64,000 nucleotides of DNA from Paragonimus westermani (Eukaryota; Platyhelminthes; Trematoda; Plagiorchiida; Troglotrematidae), in NCBI GenBank assembly GCA_008508345.1, contig QNGE01000967.1, positions 130,292 through 194,291 on the forward strand, written 5' to 3'. Positions 46,401 through 58,700 of the stretch are shown here, piece by piece; the first letter of the stretch is position 1; each line of letters begins with the position of its first letter. Below the pieces are notes generated by a model. It worked only from the letters and a program-made list of their open reading frames with translations, searched no databases and was not told where the DNA came from. The translations under genes were made by a program, and so were the position numbers.

Positions 46401-48284
46401 CAGTTTTGCGTTAACATGCGTGTTTCAGCAACGGTGGCATCGACAGAAGCAACCCATCATTAAAGAGTAAAATTCAAGGAGTATCGATCACTACAGTGTT
46501 TGCTGTATCTTTACGCCTGTCGATAACGACAGAAGAGCTACGCAAAGCGAAGTTACCATCCTCTGGATGTACTCCTGTTACACAGCTAGTCAGATGACAG
46601 ATGAAGCTGTCATATTGTTATTGGCTAGGACCCAGTGAAATTAATCACGAATTTCAATTTCTAATGTGTTAGAGGCTACAACTAGCCTAACTCTTTGTAG
46701 ACTTCATTCGAATTGACAAAGTGTGAGAAAGTTTCCGTATCAGCCGTAGTTGTGTTGACCGAATATCCACTATTGGACAAACCCTAGGAAGTTAACATCA
46801 ACACTGATTCTCTTTAGACACTTGTGTGACGTTCGACTGTCAACAGAGCTTGTTCTGCAACCACGTCTGAAGAAAAAGGGGACGCTCATAGTAATCATCC
46901 AACCTTTGCATATGTAGACGACTTGACAAGTAGACACTTATGGGAGTTTTCTCGATTCGCTTTTGGTCAGCACCGACAAGTAACATTCGAACGTCTATCC
47001 TGAAGATCACGTAGGGAGGACGTTTACTTTCCAGTGGTGGGAGCCAAAACTTGCGTGAAAGCGTTGCTAACTAGAGTATGTATACCCTGTAGCACGGCTT
47101 CAATATGTGACGGTGCGCAGACATCGTAAACCGTCTCGGATAGGTCGGTGATATACGTTCGTCAGTATATCTTACATATAAAACTAAGTACTATCTCAAG
47201 AGTTACGAGGAATTGTGCCTGCCCCTCTCGTAATGACGAAATTACGGAACTAGTGAGCGACCTGTATACCTAAGCAGTTGCACAGGTGTTGGTGGGGACG
47301 AGAGCGAAGCGGCTAACAGAGGTAGCTGAGAGGTTAGGAACGCATTAATTAACCAGCACCACCTTTAGCGGTGGGAAGCTGTGAGCCAACTTATCTCCAA
47401 TAAGTGCCTCGTAAAGCCTCAATCACAGAATGCGAGATCGTCTGGAAAGAACAGTGCAGCGACTACACTAGGACTTGACACCAACGTCTAAAACAGCAGA
47501 TGACAAGATTTATCTGTCAACTCAACACGTGTCCCCCGCTGAAGAAGTGAACGAATCTCAACATCTATGAACCGGAACCCAAGGTACATAAAAGAAGTCT
47601 GCTAATATATTGAATGCACATTTGTTCTACCTCATACTGAGCCTAACCCAATCCTCACATTAAGACGTTCAGCCACGACTGCTGTGATTAGGTTTCAGGT
47701 TGTGACAATCCAGTGATAACAGTTACTCAGCTGGCGATTAGTAATATGGTGAACGCCCGTACTGTGACCTATGCGCAATAAATACACAATACATCTGGCT
47801 TCACTCCCGCAGGATATCAGTAACAGGAAAGCTACACTATCAGCGAGCAACTTATTACAAGTACGGTAGCGCACACACCTTCGGTCGTGAACTATAACAG
47901 AAGGCATTATAGTTTGGATTTCCGATGCTCCCAACAGTAGTCCATGGTACGACAGAATAAGGATAACATATAAAGCAAACAAACAAACAAAATGATGAAA
48001 GTTCGCAAGGAAAAGTCAACAATCTTTCGAATACATTCTTGCCATTAATCACGACACATTATCGTCTGACGGCATCGTCAATCAGCGAAGTGGAAGTTCG
48101 TGTACTTCCACCTAACGGGCTATACCTTCCCACCTACCTCGACGGGGCAGCTGAAGCTCTTACAATCCGTTGTCACGTCACTGCCTGACCACTCCCCGAT
48201 TTCATCCGATCATCAACAGCCGCAATCAACGGCAAAACGTGCAACAGGAGCTGCGTTGGCATGCGGAGTAAGTAATTAACCAAT
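43413..48284. other. Unassigned part of the EB1 intron
   Basis: No gene or element was recognised apart from a tRNA-like B-box at about 46,175. A short frame at 48,069-48,186 is open for about 40 codons, without known motifs. Confidence 0.4.
46125..46196 (+). repeat. tRNA-like remnant with perfect B-box
   Basis: Contains gcgggttcgaacccgtgc, a perfect Pol III B-box (GGTTCGAACCC) inside a palindrome, preceded about 40 bp upstream by ggtaactcagtagc, an A-box-like string. Five of seven possible acceptor-stem pairs can be drawn, but the T-stem does not close properly, so this is not called a functional tRNA. A tRNA-derived SINE head or tRNA pseudogene fits better. Confidence 0.35.
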
Positions 48285-48801
48285 TGTGGTGGATTGTCAG
48301 GTCGGAGGTGCGAGTTCTCGAACGCTCGGCCGAATACCTCAGTGCGGGGGAGCCTGCTGCGATCGGATCAAGAACAACGTGCGCGACCGGATGAGTCATT
48401 GCTCGACTGGATCGGACCAACGGGCGAGGCAGGGCAGGCGAAATACGACAAACGGTCAGATCGGAGGCGTGGTTTTTCCAACATTTAGAGGAACATCTCG
48501 ACACGATGTTGGAATTCGGTCAAGGCCAACATTGGGTGGATGGCGGACAGCACGAGCAGCCGGACGAGCCATCGCGCAACGAAATCGGACAAACAGACGA
48601 GGAATGGCAAGCGGAAAACCCCCCGATAGAAGGCACCGATCACACACGTAAACCGGTTAGAAGTGCACACGACGTGTGAACGGAAACCGGGGGGTGCTGC
48701 GGGTTGGAATTGCGACTCATAAACGAGAGAGCGCGCGTTGCATGTGACTAGCGGTTTGGACAATAAAGATTGTGCTTTATTGGACGCCTTCTCGCTACAC
48801 A
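48285..48801 (+). mobile_element. Solo LTR, family 2, copy 2
   Basis: Runs from TGTGGTGG to CTACACA, 517 bp, and matches 24,977-25,506 in reverse orientation over its whole length, including caataaagattgtgctttat near the end. Two diverged copies with the same TG...CA ends support an LTR family distinct from the Gypsy element above. No target duplication was identified. Confidence 0.65.
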
Positions 48802-49245
48802 ATGTATACTGTTTTTATCTCGGTCGTCGGTCGTGAAATTGGAAACCTCCTAAATACAGGCAGCGTTGCTTACACAATTAGCTTGTCTGATGTAGGTTAA
48901 TTTGGCAACATAGCTGGGGATCGAACACGTAGAGGTTGTACCCATCTGCGTGAGTGAGCGAAGGTTCTGGTTTGCCGAATGAGACAGACTGTATATGCCC
49001 GGTACATCTTTCGTTTAAGTGACAACCGCCAAAGCAATGTTCAAAAGTATTACATAATTACCGTTAAAATTACCATGTCTAGGAGATTTCTTGACACGGG
49101 ACTGCCTGGCGGACGGCATAATCAAGCATATGGTTCAATGCCAAAAAAGTGCAACACTCGGACAATCATGATCAACAGAATAGTCAAGGCACCGTAGTCA
49201 TTACAAGAATAGCATAAAAAGGTGGCGCTGGCCGAAAACACGTAC

Positions 49246-49367
49246 CTCTATATTCAGTTGCTCAAACTGTTGCCGAAGAGCCTGAAGTTCGTTGGAATCA
49301 CCAGAAGCAAGATGATGGTTACCGAGAGAGACGGAGGTCGGTTGACTGGTACGAACGGTTGTGACCA
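49246..49367 (-). CDS. EB1: EB1/MAPRE, linker and start of coiled-coil exon
   Basis: A 122-bp exon read from 49,367 to 49,246. The acceptor is cattttccag|TG (two bases complete a codon from an upstream exon) and the donor GAG|gtacgt is phase 0. The translation is VTTVRTSQPTSVSLGNHHL, then DSNELQALRQQFEQLNIE. In EB1 the flexible Ser/Thr/Pro-rich linker follows the CH domain, and a heptad-patterned helix then leads into the EBH coiled coil. The L-x-x-L-x-x-x-F-x-x-L spacing fits that helix and continues directly into the exon at 30,737. The CH (microtubule-binding) domain and the start codon are further upstream on the - strand and were not found in the window. Confidence 0.85.
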
Positions 49368-52300
49368 CTGGAAAATGAACACAATGAAAGGAGGATAGTT
49401 ACGCTTAAACTCACTGGAAAAATCACGTTTTGTTCGCTTATATTCACCCAGAACCGGAGGCTTCCACGCTGAGGCTATGATGGTAAACTGAAAAGTTTAT
49501 ATTACTGGCTGAATCTCAGACCCATCCGCCAAGACAGATAAGCCAGATACACCAGGCAAAGCATCCTTAACAATAACACAAAAAGTGCGTAGAAAGATTT
49601 AGTAAATGAACGGTTTCATAATTGTCAGGTGAACAAATGGTATAATAGTATCATCCGGGCCACCTCACCAACAACCTATGCATACTGATCAGTGTCAATT
49701 TCTGAATGGATCTCCCAAGTAGAGGTATTTAGATGATCGAAGAAACACCGTACATTCACAACACTGCAAAGATACGAGTCAGCAGGGAACGAACGGACAG
49801 CGAGATAACGGAGAGGGAAATATACACAGGGTAATCGTTGAGAGGAAAAGAAAGAATTTCCTAAAAAAAGGATGTACCTAACCTCGTAAAGGGAATTGGG
49901 GAGGTGGACAAGTACATAAGCACTGACTCAGAAAGAGCTGGCAAAAAACGAGATGGATGAATGGTAGGACAGAAATCCAAAGACAACCAATCAAGAGTGC
50001 TGTGAACACAACCAGACACGCGACAAACGACCGCCAACTAACAGCAGCGGCAAAAGAGTGAGCTAGACCTCACTTCACTGGAAGGATTTCAAAGACCAAA
50101 CAATTCGAAGACCCGCTTTGACGATCAGTGTGTGCATCGTGACTGTTGAAATCTAATAGTGTTGTAAAGAGAGACTTGAACGGAGTATTTCATACTGGGC
50201 AAACTCGGACACCTAATGAATAGTCTGAATCAACTGGCATATATGAAAATTTCGTTGCCGTGCGTTACCACTGAGAAAATGACTGGGACTAATCGTAAGC
50301 CGAATACCCGACAGACAACGCAACTACCGGAAGACGCAAATCAAGATCAAATCGCCACTGAGTCTGTCTGAGCATAACAACAAGAAAAATGGAACTACTT
50401 TCATTAGCCCCCATTGTACTCTGTCCATGAGATGAAGAACTTTAAGAAAATACAAGCGACAAGCTAGGATGCTTAAAATTGAGGCACATCAGCGAACTGA
50501 ACACGCTGAATAGCCCACAATGTTATATTGGGATATTTGAAACAACGTGAAAAAACGAATAAATTAGGTAAGCCTTCTTGAACGAACAGCTGTGTTTTGG
50601 AGGAGTACTGCGATAGATTGAAAAATTTCACAGGCATCGTCCACGGATACGTCAACATATGACCCACTGAATAATATTCTATCAGGGTTACTCCGCAGTT
50701 GGGTAATTGTGCTTATCGTTTGGCATGATCAAATACCTATTCCAATGTTACTCCAGACGAATCTGCTATGTTGCTCCGTCTATGAACAGTAGTCAATTGA
50801 TGAGAACCCGATCGGGAATTTATTCGAACAAACTGTCTAGCTGGTCCCACCTTCAAACAAAAGATGAGAACAGTCCACGGACGATTTGCTCGAAAGCTCG
50901 AAAATGTTAAGTGGGTGGGGGGACGTACTTAAAACAATCCCACGAGGATTATGACATGGTAGTTAACTAAACAGAATACTTTGGCAAAGTGAACGTCACC
51001 CTTTTTGACCAAATCATACCAAATGGTAAAAGAAGTGACCACAATGAAAACGTAACAAATAGGAAGCTAGCGCTCAAAGGAGCTGATGGGTACTCATCAG
51101 CGTCAACCGTTGATGTATCACCATTGGTGATGATGAGAATTATGAAGTCGATCAGGCTCTATGGAATCGAACCCCCAAGTCCGAAACGAAGGTCATATGC
51201 CGGATAGTTGAGTACCACATCCAGCTTAGGAAGAGGGAGCGTAAAAAGCAAATACAGCAGTAAAAGATGGATTAGGACTTGTGAAATGCGTCCGAGTCAC
51301 TGGTGTTTATGGGGCAAACTCAACAGATTTAAAGACAGGCTAGATGTGCCTGTTCCGAGAACACGCCAACAACCAACAGCACTGCTAACACTGCGCGTAC
51401 GCTACACGCGCGAGAATAAAGAGACATCGAAAATCCCGGCGATAATTCGGTTCAATGACCACACCTGAAATGGAACGACAACGTTGAAATACTTGCGACT
51501 TGTCCAAATGAATGTAGTATGCAACATAGGAAGATTCAACGCACAACTGGTTTGTCAAGCCAAGAAACAGTTAAGTAGAACACTTCAAACGCTTAACCCC
51601 ACATAACTGACAGAAAGTAAGCATATCAATATGACGAAATGTACAGTGTGCAGAAAGGTAAGAATGCACATCACCACAGCTAGCCAAGACACCGTTATTG
51701 TAAGCTTTTGACCGTGCCTATGAGTACAGCAGGTCGGACGGCCGTCGGTCTTGAAAACGGTCCATGAAATAGCAGAGTGATAAATAAGTGTAAAAGTGCA
51801 GCAAGGAAAAAGAAGAGAAAGAAACCGAACAGACACGAACAACCGAAGTCCAAAAAAAGAAGAGTCAAGAAGTTTGTGGAAAGAGGCTCGCCCCTGACAC
51901 GACACAACGCCATGTCAGAATGTTTCCAACTAGTGATGTAGATGATCATAAATTCCTCAATCAGGTAGACGGCACCCACTAGCCCTGCTCAACGGAACGG
52001 TCAAGGTTTCCATAGCCCGTATTCCACACGCATTGAAGAGATCAGAATAACCCAATATAAATGACAGTGTCTACCAAGCGTGTGTGGTCAATGACAGTTG
52101 GTGCATCACATGGTCATCTTGTGATACAAAAACTGAAACATGCTGCGAACCGGATAACTCATTGTACCCAGCCACCGCACTACCTCGCGTCCATCCAATT
52201 GGTATCTTTGCCTTCATTCCCACCTCTAGATGCACGTCATAAGATTTCAACAGAGTATAAGACTAAATTTACAAAACCATCATGTGACAAGCAGTTAGGG

Positions 52301-53213
52301 AAGGATCAAGAAGTCAATCGTGTGAGCAGCTGCTTTCGGTAGTTCTTCTAAGGCTCTCACAAATACGTAAAGCATGCACGAATTACTTACGGGAATCAAG
52401 ACAAATCAAACGGAAAAGCAAAAATCACGGGTGTAGAGACGGATCACAGTATACTGGGGGAGGGCGCTAAAAGCACAAACAAGAGTGGAAAAGGTGATAA
52501 CTAAGATGGATTTTGCACTAAACACCACCAAGCCGCAAACCTAGTTCCCCAATGAACCCGTACGGCACGTCTAGAATATCCATCAATCAGTTTGTGTCTG
52601 GTCATGCTAGAGGTGCTATCGCCAAACCTAAACCTCTGCTGTCTGAGGTTAGTATGTAATTGGTTAAGCTCAGAAGTTCACTTTAGAAGCCTAGATTATT
52701 TGGTTGCAGCTGTTCTATCTTCAGGAGTCAAAGTGGACTGTTATCAATCTACTCCTGTAAGTACATGTTATAAGGATGAGAACAGCAAGATACTGAATTG
52801 CAGTCTATTGCAGTACAAATACTCGAGGCTGCCAAATAAAATTAACGCTCGATAGATCAAACCGAACAAAGGACAGGAAAGTGTTCTACCAGATAATGCA
52901 GGGTGAGTTGACAAAGTGTCATCTATATTGTCAAACAGACCAAAGGTTACTGAGACAAAGACGATGATAAAACAAAGGTTACCTGCAAAAATTTGTCCAC
53001 ATTACGTCACGGGATAAAACAAGAGACTGTGGCTGATACATGCACTTTCAAAAGCGTCAGGTCGGCAGAAATGGTCGCTCCTTTCCCTTCTGGTTTCCCT
53101 GAAGCTCCCAATGACGGGATGCCTTAAAAACCAATCCTTCACGTGTACAACTCACGCGCCACGTCTAAGCTTATCGCCTAGTGGAATATTGAAAGCAACC
53201 CGACGACAACTGA
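49368..53213. other. Unassigned DNA, presumably upstream EB1 intron
   Basis: No exon could be supported. Open frames up to 106 codons (51,905-51,585, -) have no family match and lack splice context. Confidence 0.4.
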
Positions 53214-53394
53214 TTATTGATAAACAGATTGGGAATAACACGACGTTACGAGCAAGTTGTAATACTCTACGTTTCAACCACCTCGGGTGGCCTTCCTCAG
53301 GAGTGTTGTAATCGAAACCACCCGAGGTGGTTGAAACGTAGAGTATTACAACTTGCTCGTAACGTCGTGTTATTCCCAATCTGTTTATCAATAA
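53214..53394. repeat. Perfect hairpin with 77-bp arms
   Basis: 53,214-53,290 is exactly complementary to 53,318-53,394, leaving a 27-base loop. The stem has no mismatch that I can find and pairing stops cleanly at both ends. In single-stranded or RNA form it would fold into a very stable rod. It may be a recent snap-back duplication, a foldback element or a library artefact. Confidence 0.92.
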
Positions 53395-54264
53395 CACGTT
53401 AAACACGACGTCCAAACTGTTCAACTTCATTCGTACTAAATTTGGTGCGGATATCTGACAACTGATTCTATTCGGTTTTAAAGGCACCTCTGATTACGTT
53501 AACGCGGTCGATTCAGTGTGTCAAGAAATAGAACATGGTTTCTTTTGACGTAAGCCTGCTATTGAAGGACGTGCTGTAAAGAGGAAGGGCTTATTTCACT
53601 ACTCTGAAATGGCTGCCAGGCTTGTGAACTGCATTCATCCAAAAGGCTATTCTGACTGGGATTCCAGTCCTTCTGGGCACAGCGTGTCAGACAGGCACAA
53701 GAGGAACAGTCAGACGAAAATCAGCTACGTTCATAGGATTGTATGTTCCACTAAAGGTCGTATAGAAATGCTTGGGTAGTGAGGCACGACCCTATGGGCA
53801 TACAGCAGAACTAGCTTTACGGCTACAGCACTCCTATCGTCCGACTGGGGAAGAAGACGATTAGAAAAGGTAAACTCGAACAAAGAGCACCCAAATCACC
53901 CACAGGCGTATTACTCAGTGCGGTCGAAAAATATCCAGTATCCCCTGATGTGGTTTCCAATACATCAACCGCGAGCAGCAGCGCTCAGAATCAGACATTA
54001 GTGTCTTATGCATTGCGGCGTCGGCAAGGCAAGCCCCTTACTGTCAACTGATTCAGACCGCTAGGTACACAATTCCGGGTACATCAGGTCAAGGAAGCCC
54101 TATCTCCCGTTGTCTCGAGGTCTGAGTTAGAGACTCGGGGTGGAGTCCCTCAAGTCAACCATTTTCTGTGGCATAACCAAGCGGGAAGCAACATAGCCCC
54201 GACAGGTCAGTTCACTTACTTCCACTTTCTTCCTTCGCTCTTAACTCCAGTAGTTTCAAGTCAA
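53395..54264. other. Unassigned DNA with a broken coding-like frame
   Basis: On the + strand from about 53,372 a frame gives RVIPNLFINNTLNTTSKLF, a run with one stop, then FKGTSDYVNAVDSVCQEIEH up to 53,540. It looks more protein-like than its surroundings but matches nothing I recognise. Confidence 0.3.
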
Positions 54265-56210
54265 GACAATTGGCGAACATTAACGCCTTTAACACCCGCA
54301 CTGCTCAACAAACAGGTCTGAAAGCTGCCCTGGTGAGCGTTTAGTCAAGTAAAAAATAGGATGTGTTGTCACCGAAACGCGCCGCTGCGATCTTAGCGAC
54401 GCTCCTCACCTGAAATCGCTCTTGGATTATGCTACCGATTTGAGGTTCCTTTTCATAGCGCCTGGTGACGATGAGCCCGAATTTCGTGATCAAACCAGGG
54501 TGTGCACTGCACTGGGCTCTAACGCAGAGCCGAGCTAGCTAGACTGGATCCTAGTGAACGTCCCGCCAGACTCAGCACCTTCGTCGAATTCGGCCGACAG
54601 ACACCGGACAAAAGCTACTTTTCATATCTGCATATGTCCCAACAGATAATGGTTCAGATGCTGTTAAGAACATACTCTCCGACGCTCCATTTGAACACCT
54701 AGGGCAAACCAGTCACGGATATCGTTGCACCTGCTGGTAATACGAACGCGCAACTTGGCCGTCCTACTCCAAGAAAGAAGCGGCTGATTGGTATGTTCAG
54801 GGCCCATGTGCAACGCACTAACAGTGAAGATGAGCTGTTAAAATCATGCGCACATCACGGGTTTTACACACTGGGTTGCACACTTTAGCACAAACGATAG
54901 TAACACGTCACGTGGATATCATTCTATGTAACGCGACCAATGGAGGCAAATCAATCATATCGTCACTAGCTATCGGTGGCACCACTACTAAAGATTGTCC
55001 CTCATACTTGAGTAAAAATTTTGACTCGAATCACATTGCTAACCATGCCCGCTTCAGTTCATCGTCTACTCAAAGATCATCTGCTCACATGCATAAAGTA
55101 CTCAGTTAGGAATTGAGTGATGAGAATAGATGGAAAGCTTACAAAAAAGCAATGACAGTCTAGCCGCCCGATTCGCAACAGCGGCGTGGGCCAAACAAGG
55201 AATGGGCAAAAATCCCAGTTATGCAAACCTACTATGAACAGGCTTCTTCAAATGGAGCATTGTACACAGGACAGACATGGATTTCTGCTGCAGCAGCAGA
55301 GCTTTTGAACAAACGTCGACCGATCCCCCTGACCCTCTGGCTCCCCCCTGACTGCCGTGCACTGAAACTGAAACTTACGAAGAGTTTGTGTAGAAACAGT
55401 GAGGCTTACTTCTCCGAGGTCAAAGAGATGAAGGCGTTACTATCCGGGAAATAGTCAAGCGCCGTTCTTCTTGAATCCTGGTTACACTGGCCGTCGACGA
55501 GGTGCTAGTGAAACCATATGTGAAAACGATTACTCACGAATTTATAGCTTGTTGTGACTTGACAGATGGCACTGTGGAGAACAGATCACCTGCCTGAGGC
55601 AGCTGTGTCAGTTGCATATGATGGACATTGTTTGGCTGGTTATGACGCCCCAGACGATCCTCCGTCGCAAACCGAAGTACTTGGGGCTTAAACCATTGGA
55701 ACCCAATGTAGCCCAAGATCTGGACTGTCGTTTTCAAGGAGGGCGACGAAGGATTGCTGTCCGGACTGACTATGACTCTTCGTCCTATATGGGGGACTGA
55801 AGAGGTACCGAATAACTGGGGCCTATAAACAGTCACTCCCACTGACAAAAAACCGTGCCAAGACATTATGTGACAACCATAAGTGTGTTGTTCTTCATCT
55901 CATCCAAGATGTCCCTCATGAGCATGCACACTATCTCGAAATGGTTAAACGATATGACTGGCCTGTGTGATACGAAGGTGCAAACACCTTCAAAGTGCAA
56001 AGTTTTTCTACAAGGTCGGGGTGGAACTGACCCTGTCTTTGTTATTGCGGGCAGGCCACTTGAGACCGTCGATCGCTTTACCTACCCGGGTAGTGTCATC
56101 TCATTGCAGTACTGCTGACAAGATGTCTATGGGGACAACGGAAGCGCATAATGCATTCACCAACCTCCGCCACTCGGGTGACGGTCAGTGTAGATGGCGT
56201 CATATGCGAG
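54265..56210 (+). mobile_element. RTE-like LINE: endonuclease, linker and RT remnants
   Basis: In order: an endonuclease start (NTRTAQQTGLKAAL, about 54,283); an LDWILVN-type block (about 54,540); LFISAYVPTDNGSDAVKN (about 54,612); APAGNTNAQLGRP (about 54,727), where the usual catalytic G-D-x-N has become G-N-T-N; the linker WISAAAAELLNKRRPIP (55,278) with LKLTKSLCRNSEAYF; pieces of early RT including TLCDNHK (55,865); and the post-RT segment PSKCKVFLQGRGGTD with VIAGRPLETVDRFTYPGS (55,987-56,110). The RT core between the last two is deleted. Stops and frame changes are numerous. Confidence 0.8.
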
Positions 56211-56739
56211 AGGGGTGATTGCTTAGCCCCAGGGAGCTGAACGTTCAGACTAACTAGCTTAAACCGGATTATACAAACGACGAGGCCCGAATGAGCAGCC
56301 AGCGCGCCCCAGACGGCTTTTAGTATCAAGAAGTAGACTAGCAGCTTGAACTGCTGAAGCGTAACAAGACTCCTGGACCATATTTTTCTTATCCTTTTCA
56401 CCGGAAGTAACGATTTGGGAAACTGAAGGGGTACCCCGTAATGTGTAATTCATGTTTTCAGAAAGGACAACCACAGAGTCACCAAACTAGTGTCTATGGC
56501 ATCCAAGTTGTTCACTAATTCCAGGGAAGTTCGGATGCGTGAAGACCAGACAATAGCTCGGTTTGGTCAGAGATGTATTGATCACTTTTTATCTTGCCAC
56601 AGATTCTGGAGCATTCGTACTCCTACAAGTAGCCGACGGTCATGATTTTTCTCGACTTAAAGGCTGGTTTTCTGGATAAATAGATACATGAGTCCAGGAT
56701 AATTGTGTCCACTCTGCAAGCAGAGTGAGAACCTACGGA

Positions 56740-57400
56740 CAACTGTCTTGAATGCTCATCATTCACAGTGGTGTTCGCCAGCGTTGTCCGATCTCCCATC
56801 TCCCTGTTTAGTTTGCTCACAAACGACAGTCTGGAAGATGCATTTGAGGAATCCAATGGGCGTGGTAGTTTGTTCCCAGTACTAAATTGACGGACATGAA
56901 GTATGTGGATAACATGGTTTTACTCAACATGCAGACTATGCTGAGAAATGTGAATTATCAGAATTGTTTGTATAGCATGAGCTCCCCACCTTCAAAGTGC
57001 ATAGTGCCGTTTCTAGGCCGGGGCATTCCCGCCCCCACCCAATCTCTAGTGTAGACAGTCCGCTTGAAACTGCGGGCAGTTTCACATACTTGTGTGTGAC
57101 TGTCTTACCAGCTTGTAGTGTTACTGATGATATAGTAACAGGAATAGCGGACAAGTCTTGCCTTTTCCAACTTACGCCGTATGTATGACGTCCGGCAGTT
57201 GCTGAACTGAACGACATAACGTTTGTGTGCCCTCTTCTGTTCTACGGTTTGATAACATGGCCTGTCCGTAACGAATACATGAACAGACCTGCTATATTTG
57301 GCCACCATTGTCTGTCAGGAAGCTCACATCACTTGGGATGATTGCGAGAGGACCCGGTCGTCCAGCAGTACTTCGGGACGCCTAGTGTGGGCGGTCAACT
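56740..57400 (+). mobile_element. RTE-like LINE: RT core and C-terminal fragment
   Basis: GVRQRCPISHL at 56,771 corresponds to the RT motif usually read G-V-R-Q-G-C-P-L-S-P. MKYVDNMVLLN at 56,896 corresponds to the catalytic Y-A-D-D box, here Y-V-D-N, so the second Asp is lost. A PSKC block and a FTYL block follow, then LFYGLITWPVRNEYMNRPA (57,236), the post-RT 'L-L-Y-G-x-x-T-W-P' motif. It is the downstream part of a LINE related to, but separate from, the one ending at 56,210, since both carry a PSKC region. Confidence 0.75.
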
Positions 57401-58349
57401 GAACAACCATTCAGGTTAAACAGTCTATAATGATTGAGTCACATGGTCCGCACGTCTGTTGGGCGTTTCTCGGACGCAGACATTACTTACTGAGACCGCC
57501 AACAACTCGGTAAACTCGCGGGGCGGTCAGCCAACGATGTAGTCAAAAAACATGGTAGCCTTGAGTATTCGGTTAAGTGAAGTAGACAAATATCGTTTAT
57601 CTGGTTCGGGTCTTCGTGATCACTAAAATCACTCGCTAAAAACGATATCCCAGATGGTACTGTCACACGTGATGGCGTACCTGCACTGTGCCATTTTTGG
57701 TTCTTCTGTTTAACCTTGTTCTACCCGTTTTTAACCTTTCCGGTGCATATTTTTTCTGGGCTGCTTCAAGTTGCTGTTGTGATGAACGGCTGCCCGAGCT
57801 GTAGGACCGTACAATCAGACTGAGAACCGCTAGGAATGAATGAATGGGACGGAGCGCCACTATTGGATCCTTTCCCATTGCCCAGTTCAGCTAGCGTTTC
57901 CTGGACCAAAAAGAAGCATTTCGTTCAGTGGATCGACCTGCATCTATGCAACAGCTTAAACACAGACAGATGACCTACAAATGTGTGAACGTACACCATC
58001 GATGCTCTATTCCCACATTTCGGAACAGGTTTGGGTCCAGGTTACCTGACGCAGTCAACACAAAAAATGCGAGCATCTAGGCAGTCCACTTTCGCCGTTT
58101 TGCTTGTTATAGAATAACTACTGCAAGACCGTCTCTGGCACCTGATTAGGAGCTGACTGGCCTTGCTTAAACTGGGGATAAGATACTGCAGTTCGGCGAA
58201 TTTCAAGCAACACGGAGAACGTTAGACGAATCCTCGCGCTCCAAAAAAAAGTTTGAAAAACGTTTAGCGGCTTTGAAGTACAGCGTTTCTGCGAGACTGT
58301 TGCGATTAGGTTGACGTAATAACAGACGACGCAGTTGTTTGAAATTCTG
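57401..58349. other. Unassigned DNA between LINE fragments
   Basis: Mostly unrecognised. It contains a - strand frame (57,878-57,663) that looks coding and ends in CAG|gtacgc, listed separately. Confidence 0.35.
57683..57793 (-). CDS. Candidate exon of unknown gene (weak)
   Basis: Read on the - strand, this gives SRSSQQQLEAAQKKYAPER followed by a basic stretch ending NGTVQ, with a good donor CAG|gtacgc. The frame is open upstream to 57,878. It could be a linker exon of the EB1 gene, which lies downstream on the same strand. However, its phase-0 donor does not fit the phase required by the EB1 exon at 49,367, so at least one more exon would be needed. It may equally be chance. No function is assigned. 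Confidence 0.2.
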
Positions 58350-58700
58350 GTTGGTTCATGTACTTAGTTAGCTGCGTGGGCAGTGACGAAGGCATAGGAA
58401 ATAAAACAAGTGTTCGCACCCTTAAGGATAAGTCAGTTATCCTAGGACAACTCCAGCAACAGAGAGGCGGCCATCTGGACTGTACACAAGGTGAATATGT
58501 GGGCGCTGCATACGACTGTGGAACGTGGCCGCTTATGAAAGAGCGCGTAGACCGTCTTCAGATATTCGACTGTCGACCTGTTTCTTCAACTGTTCGCATC
58601 AGGTGGTATCAGTAGATAAACAAGAGGGTCATGAAGCGGATACTCGGTAGTAAAGACCAAACGGAATCAATTACTGCATCCCTCATTAACACCACCACCA
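58350..58700 (+). mobile_element. RTE-like LINE: post-RT fragment
   Basis: The frame 58,358-58,615 contains MYLVSCVGSDEGIGNK, then GAAYDCGTWPLMKERVDRLQ and IFDC. After a stop at 58,613 it continues with INKRVMKRILG. These match the 'Y-L-G-S-C...G-x-G', 'Y-x-x-x-T-W-P-L' and 'V-x-x-R-V-x-G' motifs of the RTE-like C-terminal region, also visible at 15,310 and 57,236. The ends are degraded. Confidence 0.7.

Larger units (their letters stand above)
30738..49245 (-). other. EB1 intron of 18.5 kb filled with mobile elements
   Basis: The donor at 49,245 (GTACGT on the - strand) and acceptor at 30,738 flank phase-0 exons that join the EB1 linker to the EBH domain. Within it lie a SINE-like repeat (31,255), an RTE-like LINE (31,757-34,125), a Gypsy element (38,561-42,492) and solo LTRs at 42,953 and 48,285. 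The remaining stretches, 34,330-38,560 and 43,413-48,284, show nothing I can name. A (CA)10 run sits at 37,951. Confidence 0.8.

Noticed and set aside
48069..48186. Open frame (LTASSISEVEVRVLPPNGLY) just before a solo LTR
   Set aside because: Considered as an EB1-intron exon or internal retroelement remnant. It lacks clear splice sites on either strand and matches no family I know.
52370..52450. Candidate - strand donor (CCC|gtaagt on the - strand) as a further EB1 exon
   Set aside because: All three frames upstream contain early stops and no EB1-like sequence.
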